From the NCBI RefSeq assembly GCF_014196345.1, contig NZ_JACIDN010000005.1:434001-498000 (forward strand): DNA of 64,000 bases, given 5' to 3'. Every line of letters starts with the position of its first letter. The first letter of the stretch is position 1. Of this stretch, positions 35,169 to 43,398 are shown piece after piece. Source of the DNA: Methylobacterium brachythecii (GTDB taxonomy: Bacteria > Pseudomonadota > Alphaproteobacteria > Rhizobiales > Beijerinckiaceae). The position numbers were made by a program, and so were the translations under genes. The notes beneath the pieces were generated by a model. That model was not told where the DNA came from, made no database searches, and worked only from the letters and a program-made list of their open reading frames with translations.

Positions 35169-36506
35169 TCAGCCACGGCGCTCGACCTTGCGGAGGATCT
35201 CGGGGCCGAGTTCGTCGAGGCGGTTGGCGCCGAGGAAGGCCATGTCGCGAAGGATCTCGTCCTTCAGGATGCTGATGGCGTGCGAGACGCCCGGCGCGCC
35301 GCCGAGCGCCGCCGCGAACATGAAGGGCCGGCCGAGCAGCACGAAGTCGGCTCCGAGCGCCACGGCCTTGAGCACGTCGGTGCCGCGCCGGATGCCGCTG
35401 TCGACGATCACCTTCATCGAGCCCTTGTTGGCCGCGATCTCCGGCAGCACGTCGAGGGGCGCGACGGCGTAGTCGAGCTGGCGGCCGCCATGGGTCGAGA
35501 GGATCACGCCGTCGGCACCGCAGCTCCGGGCGATCTCGACATCGGCCGGGTTGAGCAGGCCCTTGACCAGCAGGTTGCCCTTCCAGCGACGGCGGATCGC
35601 CTCGAGATTGGCCCAGCAGAGCTTGTCCCGCGCGATCGTGTTTCGCACGGCGTTCTGCGACATCATCGGCGGGCCGCGCTCGGCCTCCATGTTCTCGAAA
35701 TGCGGAACGCCGTGCTTGATGAAGGTCTGCGCGACGACGCCGAGCGCCCAGCGCGGATGCGTGACGCTCTGCCAGAGCACCTTCGGGGTCACCTTGATCG
35801 GCATCGAGAAGCCGCTGCGGGTGTTGTGCTCGCGGTTGCCCAGCGTCGGCGTGTCGGCAGTGACGACGAAGGTGCCGTAGCCTGTGCGCGCCACGCGATC
35901 GACGAGGCGGTCGATGCGGTTCTGGTCGCCAGGCAGGTAAGCCTGGTACCAGGCGTCCCTGTTCTGCGCGTGGACGTCCTCGAGCCGGATCAGCGAGGAG
36001 GCGCTCAGGATCATCGGGATGTTCTGCGCGCCCGCGGCTTCCGCCAGGACGAGATCGCCGCGATAGGCGATGAAGGCCGAGCCGCCGAGCGGGCCGATGC
36101 CGAAGGGCGCGGAATAGGTCTTGCCGAACAGCTCGGTCGCGCAGGACCGGGCCGAGGTGTCGACCATCGCCCGCGGCAGGAAGGCGTAGTCGGAATAGGC
36201 GTCGCGGCTGCGGCGCATCGCCGTGCCGGTCTCGACGCCCGCCGCCACGTACTGGAAGATCATGTGCGGCAACCGCCTGCGGGCATGCCGCTCGAAATCG
36301 TCGAGCGCCAGCAGGTCGCGGAACGCGCGCGGCGTGGTGTTGGCGGTGCGCGCCAAGCTCGTCACGAGCGGCTGTGCCGCCGGAGCGGCCTGCCCATCGG
36401 CCTTCACGGCGAGGCCCGTCCCCACGTCGACCGCCGCCGCCTCGGCGACGTCGCCATCCGGAGAAAGCGCATCGCGATCCGGCTCTTCGCGCGCCAGCGC
36501 TGGCAT
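35169..36506 (-). CDS. FMN-dependent alpha-hydroxy-acid oxidase/dehydrogenase
   Basis: This is an LldD/glycolate oxidase-type enzyme of 445 residues that oxidises a 2-hydroxy acid to the 2-oxo acid. The FMN barrel is visible in FGIGPLGGSAFIAYRGDLVL, the catalytic His in VILSTHGGRQLDYA and the phosphate site in IVDSGIRRGTDVLKAVALGA. The first 60 residues are an extra acidic, Ala-rich extension. It is the first gene of the leftward operon, behind the LacI operator at 36590-36605, so it is likely induced by the pathway substrate. Confidence 0.9.
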   Translation of the reverse strand: MPALAREEPDRDALSPDGDVAEAAAVDVGTGLAVKADGQAAPAAQPLVTSLARTANTTPRAFRDLLALDDFERHARRRLPHMIFQYVAAGVETGTAMRRSRDAYSDYAFLPRAMVDTSARSCATELFGKTYSAPFGIGPLGGSAFIAYRGDLVLAEAAGAQNIPMILSASSLIRLEDVHAQNRDAWYQAYLPGDQNRIDRLVDRVARTGYGTFVVTADTPTLGNREHNTRSGFSMPIKVTPKVLWQSVTHPRWALGVVAQTFIKHGVPHFENMEAERGPPMMSQNAVRNTIARDKLCWANLEAIRRRWKGNLLVKGLLNPADVEIARSCGADGVILSTHGGRQLDYAVAPLDVLPEIAANKGSMKVIVDSGIRRGTDVLKAVALGADFVLLGRPFMFAAALGGAPGVSHAISILKDEILRDMAFLGANRLDELGPEILRKVERRG

Positions 36507-36589
36507 TCCATTCCTCCCGGCCGTTCGGCTCTGCGGCGTCCTCTCAGGTGGATGGCCGCTGCTGCCGCAGCCTATCCGTGACGCCTTTC

Positions 36590-36605
36590 TTGAAAGCGAT
36601 TACAA
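36590..36605. promoter_or_regulatory. LacI-type operator of the leftward operon
   Basis: TTGAAAGCGATTACAA is a palindromic LacI-family site with a central CG. It differs at only two positions from the site at 37829-37844. On the minus strand a TTGACA -35-like hexamer (36632-36627) lies 17 bases before it, so a bound repressor would cover the -10/start region. Confidence 0.75.
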
Positions 36606-36716
36606 AAGACAGCGCGAGGTGTACGATGTCAATATATTTCTCCTTCCTCCTCCAAAACCGGTGGATGGCTTGCGCCCGGCAGGGGTGCGATGTGATCTAG
36701 CGCGCAGGTTGGTCCG

Positions 36717-37787
36717 GTGAGGCGAGTGGGTGTGACGAAACCGCAGATCAGCCAAGAGATCAGCCAGGACCCGTTGCGGTTTCCGGTCACGAAAGACGTC
36801 GCCGAGCGTGCCGGTGTGTCCACCGCGACCGTGTCGCGGGTCCTCAACGGTACCGCCCGCGTGCGCGCCGACAAGCACGAGGCCGTGATGAAGGCCGCGG
36901 AGGAGCTCGGCTTCGTCGCCAACGGCGCGGCCCGCGCCCTCTCGATGCGGCGCTTCATGGCCGTGGGGGCCGTCGTCCCGAACATCGAGAACGAGGCGTT
37001 CATCCGCGTCCTGTCGAGCTTCCAGGACCGCTTGCGACAGGAGGGCTACACGCTGATCGCAGCCAATTCCGGCTACGACATCGACAACGTGCTGCGCGAG
37101 GCGACCTTCCTGATCGAGCGCGGGATCGATGGGCTGATGCTCGTTGGCGACATCCACCATCCGCTGCTGCATGCGCGGATCGCGCGCCAGAAAATCCCGA
37201 TGGTCCAAGTGTTTACGCTCTCGACCGAGCGCGCCTGCATCGGCTTCGACAACGCCGCCTCGGCGGGTCGCGCGGCCAGTTACCTGCTCGATCTCGGCCA
37301 TACCCGGATCGGCGTGATCTCGGGCCTGCGCAAGGACAACGACCGTGGCGGCGCCCGCGTCGAGGGCATCCACGCGGCGCTCGCGGCGCGCGGGCTTCGT
37401 ATGCTGCCCGAGCACGACGTCGAGATCTCCTACGGCATCGGCGGCGGCCGCGACGGCTTCCGGCAGATGCTGGCCTCGGGCGCGGAACCGCCCACGGCGA
37501 TCATCTGCGGGACCGACCAGATCGCCTTCGGCGCGATGATCGAGGCGCGCTCGCGCGGCCTCGACATCCCCGGCGACCTCTCGGTGATCGGCCACAACGA
37601 CTCGGATTTCGCGGCCTTCCTGAGCCCGCCCCTGACCACCATCAACGTCCATTCCGCCGCGATCGGCCGCGCGGCCGGCGACCATCTGGTCTCCCGCATG
37701 GCCGGCCGTCCGACCGTCCGGCTCACCGAGATCGACGCCGAACTGATCGTGCGCGGCAGTACGGCCCCCCCGCGAGCGCGCGGCTGA
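36717..37787 (+). CDS. LacI-family transcriptional regulator
   Basis: This regulator of 356 residues has a LacI helix-turn-helix (TKDVAERAGVSTATVSRVLN, about 25-44) and a periplasmic-binding-like effector domain (VGAVVPNIENEAFIRVLSSF; FDNAASAGRAASYLLDLGHT). It lies between the two arms of the sugar-acid cluster and probably represses both through the near-identical sites at 36590 and 37829. The start is GTG; 36717 or 36726 are both possible. Confidence 0.92.
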   Translation: MRRVGVTKPQISQEISQDPLRFPVTKDVAERAGVSTATVSRVLNGTARVRADKHEAVMKAAEELGFVANGAARALSMRRFMAVGAVVPNIENEAFIRVLSSFQDRLRQEGYTLIAANSGYDIDNVLREATFLIERGIDGLMLVGDIHHPLLHARIARQKIPMVQVFTLSTERACIGFDNAASAGRAASYLLDLGHTRIGVISGLRKDNDRGGARVEGIHAALAARGLRMLPEHDVEISYGIGGGRDGFRQMLASGAEPPTAIICGTDQIAFGAMIEARSRGLDIPGDLSVIGHNDSDFAAFLSPPLTTINVHSAAIGRAAGDHLVSRMAGRPTVRLTEIDAELIVRGSTAPPRARG

Positions 37788-37828
37788 GGCCTCGCCCAAG
37801 CAGTATCCTGCGATATCTTGCTTATGTC

Positions 37829-37844
37829 TTGAAATCGCTTACAA
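37829..37844. promoter_or_regulatory. LacI-type operator of the rightward operon
   Basis: TTGAAATCGCTTACAA matches the site at 36590-36605 at 14 of 16 positions, the differences being around the CG centre. It lies 29 bases before the first gene of the rightward arm. Confidence 0.75.
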
Positions 37845-37872
37845 GACGGCAGGTCTTCCAGCCGGTGCAGTC

Positions 37873-38553
37873 ATGCCCCCTCGTATCGTCCTCCTCCACG
37901 CGACCCCCGTCGCGATGCAGCCGATCCAGACGGCGATGGCCGAGAACTGGCCCGAGGCGGAGCCGATCCACCTGCTCGACGAGGGCCTGTCGATCGACCG
38001 GGCGCGAGAGGGCGACGGCCCGATCTCGGAGGCCATGATCGAGCGCTTCGTCGCCTTTGGCCGTTACGGCCACGCCACCGGCGCCGACGGCATCCTGATC
38101 ACCTGCTCCGCCTTCGGCCCGGCCATCGAGCGGCTGGCCGAGGCCCTGCCGATCCCGGTAGTGAAGCCGAACGAGGCAATGTTCGAGGCGGCCATCGCCA
38201 AGGGCGGCAAGGTCGGCATGCTCGCCACCTTCGGCCCCTCCGTCGGCACCATGACCGACGAGTTCGACGCCTTCGTCGCGGCCTCCGGCAAGACGGCGAG
38301 CCTTCGCACCATCGTCGTGGCGGACGCGATCGACCGCCTCCGCAAGGGCGATGCCGAGACCCACAACCGCCTCGTCGCCGAGCAGGCGCCCGAATTCGCC
38401 GAGTGCGACGCGATCATGCTCGCGCATTTCTCGACCTCGCGGGCGGCGCAGGCCGTGCGCAACGTGGTCTCCGTGCCGGTGCTCACGGCACCACATGCGG
38501 CGGTCGACCGGATGCGCGCCCTGGTCGAGGGCAGGGCAGGCGGGCGGGGCTGA
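37873..38553 (+). CDS. Aspartate/glutamate racemase superfamily protein
   Basis: This protein of 226 residues belongs to the Asp/Glu/hydantoin racemase and maleate isomerase fold. The first catalytic Cys lies in ILITCSAFGPAIERL; the second position, usually Cys, reads IMLAHFSTSRAAQ, so Cys is missing there. This suggests a non-racemase activity such as decarboxylase or isomerase, or a one-base mechanism. It is the first gene of the rightward arm with otnK-like, otnC-like and otnI-like genes. Confidence 0.82.
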   Translation: MPPRIVLLHATPVAMQPIQTAMAENWPEAEPIHLLDEGLSIDRAREGDGPISEAMIERFVAFGRYGHATGADGILITCSAFGPAIERLAEALPIPVVKPNEAMFEAAIAKGGKVGMLATFGPSVGTMTDEFDAFVAASGKTASLRTIVVADAIDRLRKGDAETHNRLVAEQAPEFAECDAIMLAHFSTSRAAQAVRNVVSVPVLTAPHAAVDRMRALVEGRAGGRG

Positions 38554-38555
38554 TC

Positions 38556-39821
38556 ATGCTGCTCGGAGTCATCGCCGACGACTTCACCGGCGCGAGCGAC
38601 ATCGCCGCCACCATCGCCAAGGGCCTGGATGGCGAGGGTGGCCTGCGCACGACGCAGTTCCTGGGCGTGCCGACCGCACCCGCCGCGGCCGGCGTCGAAG
38701 CCGGCATCGTCTCGCTCAAGAGCCGCTCGATCCCCGCCGCCGACGCCGCGGCGCAGTCGCTCGCCGCGCTCGACTGGCTCCGGGCCCAGGGCGCCAGGCA
38801 GATCGTCTTCAAATACTGCTCGACGTTCGATTCGACGCCCGCGGGAAATATCGGCCCGGTGGCCGAGGCCCTGGCCGAGCGGCTCGGAGCCAAGGGCGTC
38901 GTGGTCTGCCCGGCGTTTCCGGGCGCCGGCCGCACGATCTATCTCGGCCATCTCTTCGTGAACGACCGGCTGCTCAGCGAGTCTGGGATGGAGAACCATC
39001 CGCTCACGCCGATGAAAGATCCCGACATCCGCCGGGTTCTTGCGGTGCAGTCGCGGGGCAAAGTCGGGCACGTCGCGCAGCCGATCGTGGCGGCCGGCTC
39101 CGACGCCATCGCTAAGGCGCTCGCCGCAGCCAGCGAAACCCTCGTCGTGGTCGACGCGATCGGCAACGACGATCTCACGGCAATCGGCGCGGCTGTCGCT
39201 GACGCGCCCCTCGTCACCGGCGGCTCGGGCATCGCACGCGGCCTGCCGCACAACTTCATCGCGCGGGGCGAGGCCTCCGGTAGCGGCGCCGGGGCGCCTG
39301 CCGTCAATGGCCCGGAGGCGATCCTCGCCGGAAGCTGCTCGCGGGCGACGCGCGCCCAGATCGCCCATCACCGCGAGCGGCATCCGGTCGAGATGATCGC
39401 CGTGGATGCAGTGATGGATGGCCACTTCGATCGCGAGGCGGTGCTGCGCTTCGTCCTCGACAATGCCGGCCACGCCCCTCTGGTCTATTCCTCCGCCGAC
39501 CCGGAGGACATCGCCGCCGCCCAGGCGCGCTATGGCCGCGAGGCCGTGGCCGAGGCCCTCGACGGCGTCTTCGGAAACCTCGCGAAAGACCTGGTCACGC
39601 GCGGCCTGCGCCGCCTCGTCGTCGCCGGTGGCGAGACCTCCGGAGCGGTGGTGGGCGCCCTTGACCTTTCTGCGTTGACCGTCGGGCGCGAGATCGATCC
39701 CGGCGTCCCGGTCCTCGTCTCGGAGACCGCGCCGCGCCTCGGCCTCGCGCTCAAGTCCGGCAATTTCGGCGCCGTCGATTTCTTCGACAAGGCGCTCGCC
39801 CATATCGGAGGCTCGGCATGA
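38556..39821 (+). CDS. otnK: 3-oxo-tetronate kinase
   Basis: This is a four-carbon acid sugar kinase (DUF1537/OtnK family), 421 residues, that phosphorylates 3-oxo-tetronate. The N-terminal motif VIADDFTGASDIAATIAKGL and the C-terminal nucleotide-binding part (LVVAGGETSGAVVGAL) are family hallmarks. The start is ATG 38556, two bases after the racemase-like stop; the longer frame would overlap that gene. The otnC-like gene overlaps its end by 4 bases. Confidence 0.92.
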   Translation: MLLGVIADDFTGASDIAATIAKGLDGEGGLRTTQFLGVPTAPAAAGVEAGIVSLKSRSIPAADAAAQSLAALDWLRAQGARQIVFKYCSTFDSTPAGNIGPVAEALAERLGAKGVVVCPAFPGAGRTIYLGHLFVNDRLLSESGMENHPLTPMKDPDIRRVLAVQSRGKVGHVAQPIVAAGSDAIAKALAAASETLVVVDAIGNDDLTAIGAAVADAPLVTGGSGIARGLPHNFIARGEASGSGAGAPAVNGPEAILAGSCSRATRAQIAHHRERHPVEMIAVDAVMDGHFDREAVLRFVLDNAGHAPLVYSSADPEDIAAAQARYGREAVAEALDGVFGNLAKDLVTRGLRRLVVAGGETSGAVVGALDLSALTVGREIDPGVPVLVSETAPRLGLALKSGNFGAVDFFDKALAHIGGSA

Positions 39822-40447
39822 GCGAGGCCGCTCTTCGCGACGAGATCGCGCGGCTGGCGAAATCGCTGTTCGACCGCGGCTATTCGGTCGGCTCGGCGGC
39901 CAACATCAGCGTGCGGCTCGACGACGGCTACCTGATCACGCCGACCAATTCCTGCCTCGGCTTCCTCGATCCGGAACGGATCAGCCGGCTCGACCGCGAC
40001 GGCAACCACGTTGGCGGAGACAAGCCCTCCAAGGAGGTGTTTCTGCACCGCGCCTTTTACGAGACCAGGGCGGAGGCGGGCGCAGTCGTGCATCTGCACT
40101 CGACCTACGCCACTGCCCTGTCCTGCCTCGCCGACACCGATCCCGAAGACTGCGTCCCGCCGCTGACGCCCTACGTCGTCATGCGGGTCGGTCGTGTGCC
40201 GCTGGTGCGGTATTTCCGGCCGGGCGATGCCAGGGGCGGAGACCTGATCCGCGCGCTCGACGGCCGCCACGCCGCGGTGCTGCTCGCCAATCACGGCCCG
40301 GTCGTGAGCGGGAAGGATCTGACGAGCGCCGTCTACGCCGCCGAGGAGTTGGAGGAGACCGCGAAGCTTCTCGTCATCCTGCGCGGCCAACCCGTGCGGA
40401 TGCTCGATGCGGCCCAGGTCGCCGAGCTGAAGGCGACCTTCGGCTGA
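39818..40447 (+). CDS. otnC: 3-oxo-tetronate 4-phosphate decarboxylase (class II aldolase fold)
   Basis: This is an AraD/FucA-type zinc protein of 209 residues with the metal His motif VVHLHSTYATALSC and downstream ANHGPVVSGK. In the Otn pathway it decarboxylates 3-oxo-tetronate 4-phosphate to dihydroxyacetone phosphate. Coupled to otnK by overlap. Confidence 0.92.
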   Translation: MSEAALRDEIARLAKSLFDRGYSVGSAANISVRLDDGYLITPTNSCLGFLDPERISRLDRDGNHVGGDKPSKEVFLHRAFYETRAEAGAVVHLHSTYATALSCLADTDPEDCVPPLTPYVVMRVGRVPLVRYFRPGDARGGDLIRALDGRHAAVLLANHGPVVSGKDLTSAVYAAEELEETAKLLVILRGQPVRMLDAAQVAELKATFG

Positions 40448-40482
40448 ACCATCGCAAGACCACCCGTTTCGAGGAACATCCG

Positions 40483-41286
40483 ATGCCGATCCATCTCGGC
40501 CCCTTCGCCGACCGCCTCAGCGCCCATCTCGGCTTCCTCTATACGGAGCGCCCGCTCCCCGAACGCTTCGCTGCCGCCGCGCGGAACGGGTTTCGCGTGA
40601 TGGAGCATCCGAACCTGTTCTCGACCCCGGCCAGGGAGGTCGCCGGCTGGCTGAATGCGGCCGGCCTATCCCTCGTCCAGACGAGTTTTCCGGCAGGCGA
40701 CGCCTCACGCGGCGAGAAGGGTTTTGCGGGGCTCCCCGACCGTGCCGGGGCGTTTCGTGATAGCGTCGCGCCGACCCTCGACTATGTCGAGGAGATCGGC
40801 GGCTGCCGTCTCGTCCATGCCATGGCTGGCGTGCGCCCGGCCGGTGTGGCGCAGGACAGGCTCCTCGACACCTATCGCGAGAGCCTGGCCTTCGCCGCAG
40901 ACCTGGCGGCCCGGCGCGGCATGGAGATCCTGATCGAGCCGATCGGCCCCGGCTCGATCGCCGACTACATCGTCGACGATCCGCTGCTCGCGGTCCGGCT
41001 GATCGGCGAGGTCGGTCGGCCGAACGTGAAGCTGTTGTTCGACGCCTACCACGCCCATTGCCTCGGCCATGATCCGGCGGCGCTGATCCGCGAGCACGCA
41101 GCCCTGATCGCCCATGTCCAGATCGCCGACGATCCCGGCCGCCACGAGCCCGGCACCGGCACCATCGCCTTCGATCCGATCTTCGCGGCGCTGGAAGCGG
41201 TCGGCTACGCGGGCACCATCGGCTGCGAATATCACCCGGCGACCACGACGGAGGAGGGGCTCGGCTGGATCAGGGGAGCCGCCTGA
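40483..41286 (+). CDS. otnI: 2-oxo-tetronate isomerase (hydroxypyruvate isomerase family)
   Basis: This TIM-barrel isomerase of 267 residues is visible through LGFLYTERPLPERFAAA, the metal Glu in MEILIEPIG and the segments KLLFDAYHAHCLGHD and GTIGCEYHP. It interconverts 2-oxo- and 3-oxo-tetronate, feeding OtnK. It lies 35 bases after otnC and ends just before the palindromic repeat at 41323. The kinase, decarboxylase and isomerase together are diagnostic of tetronate (threonate/erythronate) catabolism. Confidence 0.9.
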   Translation: MPIHLGPFADRLSAHLGFLYTERPLPERFAAAARNGFRVMEHPNLFSTPAREVAGWLNAAGLSLVQTSFPAGDASRGEKGFAGLPDRAGAFRDSVAPTLDYVEEIGGCRLVHAMAGVRPAGVAQDRLLDTYRESLAFAADLAARRGMEILIEPIGPGSIADYIVDDPLLAVRLIGEVGRPNVKLLFDAYHAHCLGHDPAALIREHAALIAHVQIADDPGRHEPGTGTIAFDPIFAALEAVGYAGTIGCEYHPATTTEEGLGWIRGAA

Positions 41287-41322
41287 GGGGCTTTCGGTCG
41301 AACACGTCACCGGAGAGGGTTC

Positions 41323-41433
41323 TCTCCTCCCCCTTGTGGGGAGGAGTTGGAGGTGGGGGTGGGTGCAGCAGGCACCACACCGCTCGATCCTGAACCACCC
41401 CCACCCCGAACCCCTCCCAACAAGGGGGAGGGG
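41323..41433. repeat. C-rich/G-rich inverted-repeat element between otnI and the amidohydrolase gene
   Basis: The left arm (41323-41362, beginning TCCTCCCCCTTGTGGGGAGG) and the right arm (41395-41433, ending CAACAAGGGGGAGGGGA) are imperfect reverse complements. They could fold into a long hairpin with a 30-base loop. Such elements recur between genes in Methylobacterium. Within this operon it could act as an attenuator or mRNA processing site. Confidence 0.75.
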
Positions 41434-41485
41434 ACTGCCCGCATCGTCTGGAAGCCAGATCAACTGGCAAAACAGGGAGGAAACG

Positions 41486-42445
41486 ATGATCAGCATCCGG
41501 CACACGAGGCGCGCTGTGCTCGGCAGCGCCATGGCGGCGGCAGCCGGGTCCTCGATCGGCCTCGGTCCTCGGCCGGCCCGCGCCCAGCACGACGTCCGCT
41601 ATTCGACCGGGCACGCGGCGGCAGCGTTCCGCCCGCCCGCCAACGCCACCGATTGCCATTTCCACATCTACGACGGCCGCTTCCCGCCGGCATCGGGCGG
41701 CCTCGTGGCGCCAGATGCGACACCCGACGATTACTGCGCCCTGCAAAAGCGCCTCGGCACCACGCGCGGCGTCATCGTCCAGCCCTCGCTCTACGGCGTG
41801 GACAACCGCCCGACCCTGGAGGGCCTGGCGGTGCTCGGCCCGAACTTCCGCGCCGTCGCCGTCGTGAACCCGTCGATCAGCGATGCGGAGCTCCAGCGCA
41901 TGCACGGTCTCGGCGTGCGCGGCATCCGCTTCAACCTCGCCCAGGCCGGAGCGACGACGCTCGACATGTTGGAGCCGCTCTCAAAGCGGGTCGACGCGCT
42001 CGGCTGGCACTGCCAGGTCAACATGCCCGGTGAGAAGATCGTGGCCGCCGCGGACACCTTCCTCAAGATCCGCGGCAAGCTGGTCTTCGATCATCTCGCC
42101 CATTGCCCACAGCCGGCAGGCATCGAGAGCGAGACCTTCAAACTGATCCGCCGGCTACTCGACCAGGGTAATACCTGGGTGAAGCTCACCGGCCTCTACA
42201 ACGACACCAAGATCGGACCACCGAGCTATTCGGATTCGGTCACCGTGGCCCGCGCCTTCGCGCAGGCGGCGCCGAACCGCGTGGTCTGGGGCAGCGACTG
42301 GCCCCATCCGACGGAGAGCCAGGACAACAAGCCCGACGACGCGCTGATGCTCGACCTGCTTCCGGCCTACCTGCCGGACGAGGGCGCCCGCCAGCGCCTC
42401 CTCGTCGACAACCCAGCCGAACTCTACGACTTCCCGAAGGGCTGA
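41486..42445 (+). CDS. Tat-exported amidohydrolase, 2-pyrone-4,6-dicarboxylate lactonase (LigI)-like
   Basis: This TIM-barrel hydrolase has about 319 residues when started at ATG 41486 (GGGAGG 6 bases before). The N-terminus ISIRHTRRAVLGSAMAAAAG is a twin-arginine signal ending ARA. HFH in NATDCHFHIYD and VVWGSDWPHP are typical of the LigI/amidohydrolase_2 family, as is FDHLAHCPQP. Most LigI relatives are cytoplasmic, so export is notable. It may hydrolyse a lactone outside the cytoplasm before uptake. Confidence 0.88.
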   Translation: MISIRHTRRAVLGSAMAAAAGSSIGLGPRPARAQHDVRYSTGHAAAAFRPPANATDCHFHIYDGRFPPASGGLVAPDATPDDYCALQKRLGTTRGVIVQPSLYGVDNRPTLEGLAVLGPNFRAVAVVNPSISDAELQRMHGLGVRGIRFNLAQAGATTLDMLEPLSKRVDALGWHCQVNMPGEKIVAAADTFLKIRGKLVFDHLAHCPQPAGIESETFKLIRRLLDQGNTWVKLTGLYNDTKIGPPSYSDSVTVARAFAQAAPNRVVWGSDWPHPTESQDNKPDDALMLDLLPAYLPDEGARQRLLVDNPAELYDFPKG

Positions 42446-42452
42446 GACCACC

Positions 42453-43349
42453 ATGCCGGCACAGCAGCTTCGTCTCGGTCTCGTGGGCTATGGCGAGATC
42501 GGCAGCACCCTCGGGCGGGGCCTGCGGGGCGCCGGCCTCGAACAACTCACGGCCTACGACAAATACGCCTTCGACGGCCCCTATGCCGAGTTGATCCAAC
42601 GGCGTGCGCGGGAGGCCGGCGTGACCCTGGTCCGCTCAAACCGGGAGTTGGCGGAAGCCGCCGACATGATCGTCAGCGTCACGCCGGGCTCCGCCTCGCT
42701 GGAGAGCGCCGCGGCCTTCGCCGACTGCCTCGATAGCCGGCACAGTTTCATCGACTTCGCCTCCGCGACGCCGAAGATCAAGATCGACGTCGCCGAGCAT
42801 CTGGCGGGGACCGGTGCGCTCCTCGGCGACGGTGCGATCGAGGGCACGCCGAGGAGCGGACACACCCTGCCGATCATCGTCAGCGGGCCGTCCGGCGGGC
42901 GCGTGCGCGATGGGCTGACGCCCTACGGCATGCAGATCAGTTTCGTCGGTGCAAAGCTCGGCACGGCATCGGGCATCAAGATCCTGCGTTCCGTGCTGAT
43001 CAAGGGCATCGAGGCGCTGACCGACGAGATGCTGCTCGCCGCGCGTCACTACGGCATCGACGAGGCCGTCATGGCCTCGTCCTGCAAGACGCTGGGGCGC
43101 CCCTGGATCGAGATCGTTGAGTCGCTGATCCCGTCGGGAACGATCCACGCCAAGCGCCGCGCGGAGGAGCTGGAGATGTCCGCCGAGGCCGTGGCAGAGG
43201 CCGGCATCGATCCGATCATGGCGCGGGCCATCGTGGCGCGCCTCCGCTGGAAGGAAGGCCTCGGCCTCAAGGAGCGGCTGAACGGCGTCGAGCCGGCCGA
43301 TTACGGCGCAACCTATGCCGAGATCGAGAACGCCCTCGCCGATCGGTGA
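42453..43349 (+). CDS. NAD(P)-dependent dehydrogenase, 6-phosphogluconate dehydrogenase-like with DUF1932 domain
   Basis: This protein of 298 residues has an N-terminal Rossmann fold (LRLGLVGYGEIGSTLGRGL) and a helical C-terminal DUF1932-type domain. KILRSVLIKGIEALTDEMLL carries the Lys expected of beta-hydroxyacid dehydrogenases. Here it likely performs the first oxidation of a tetronate, the role played by LtnD or PdxA2-type enzymes elsewhere. It is the last gene of the rightward arm. Confidence 0.85.
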   Translation: MPAQQLRLGLVGYGEIGSTLGRGLRGAGLEQLTAYDKYAFDGPYAELIQRRAREAGVTLVRSNRELAEAADMIVSVTPGSASLESAAAFADCLDSRHSFIDFASATPKIKIDVAEHLAGTGALLGDGAIEGTPRSGHTLPIIVSGPSGGRVRDGLTPYGMQISFVGAKLGTASGIKILRSVLIKGIEALTDEMLLAARHYGIDEAVMASSCKTLGRPWIEIVESLIPSGTIHAKRRAEELEMSAEAVAEAGIDPIMARAIVARLRWKEGLGLKERLNGVEPADYGATYAEIENALADR

Positions 43350-43398
43350 GGCGCCCTCGCCAGCACCGGGGGCGCGGCCCGGTTGGTAGGCCGAAGTT

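Noticed and set aside
43351..43375. GCGCCC/GGGCGC hairpin after the DUF1932 gene
   Set aside because: Short stem in GC-rich DNA with no T run; not enough to call a terminator.
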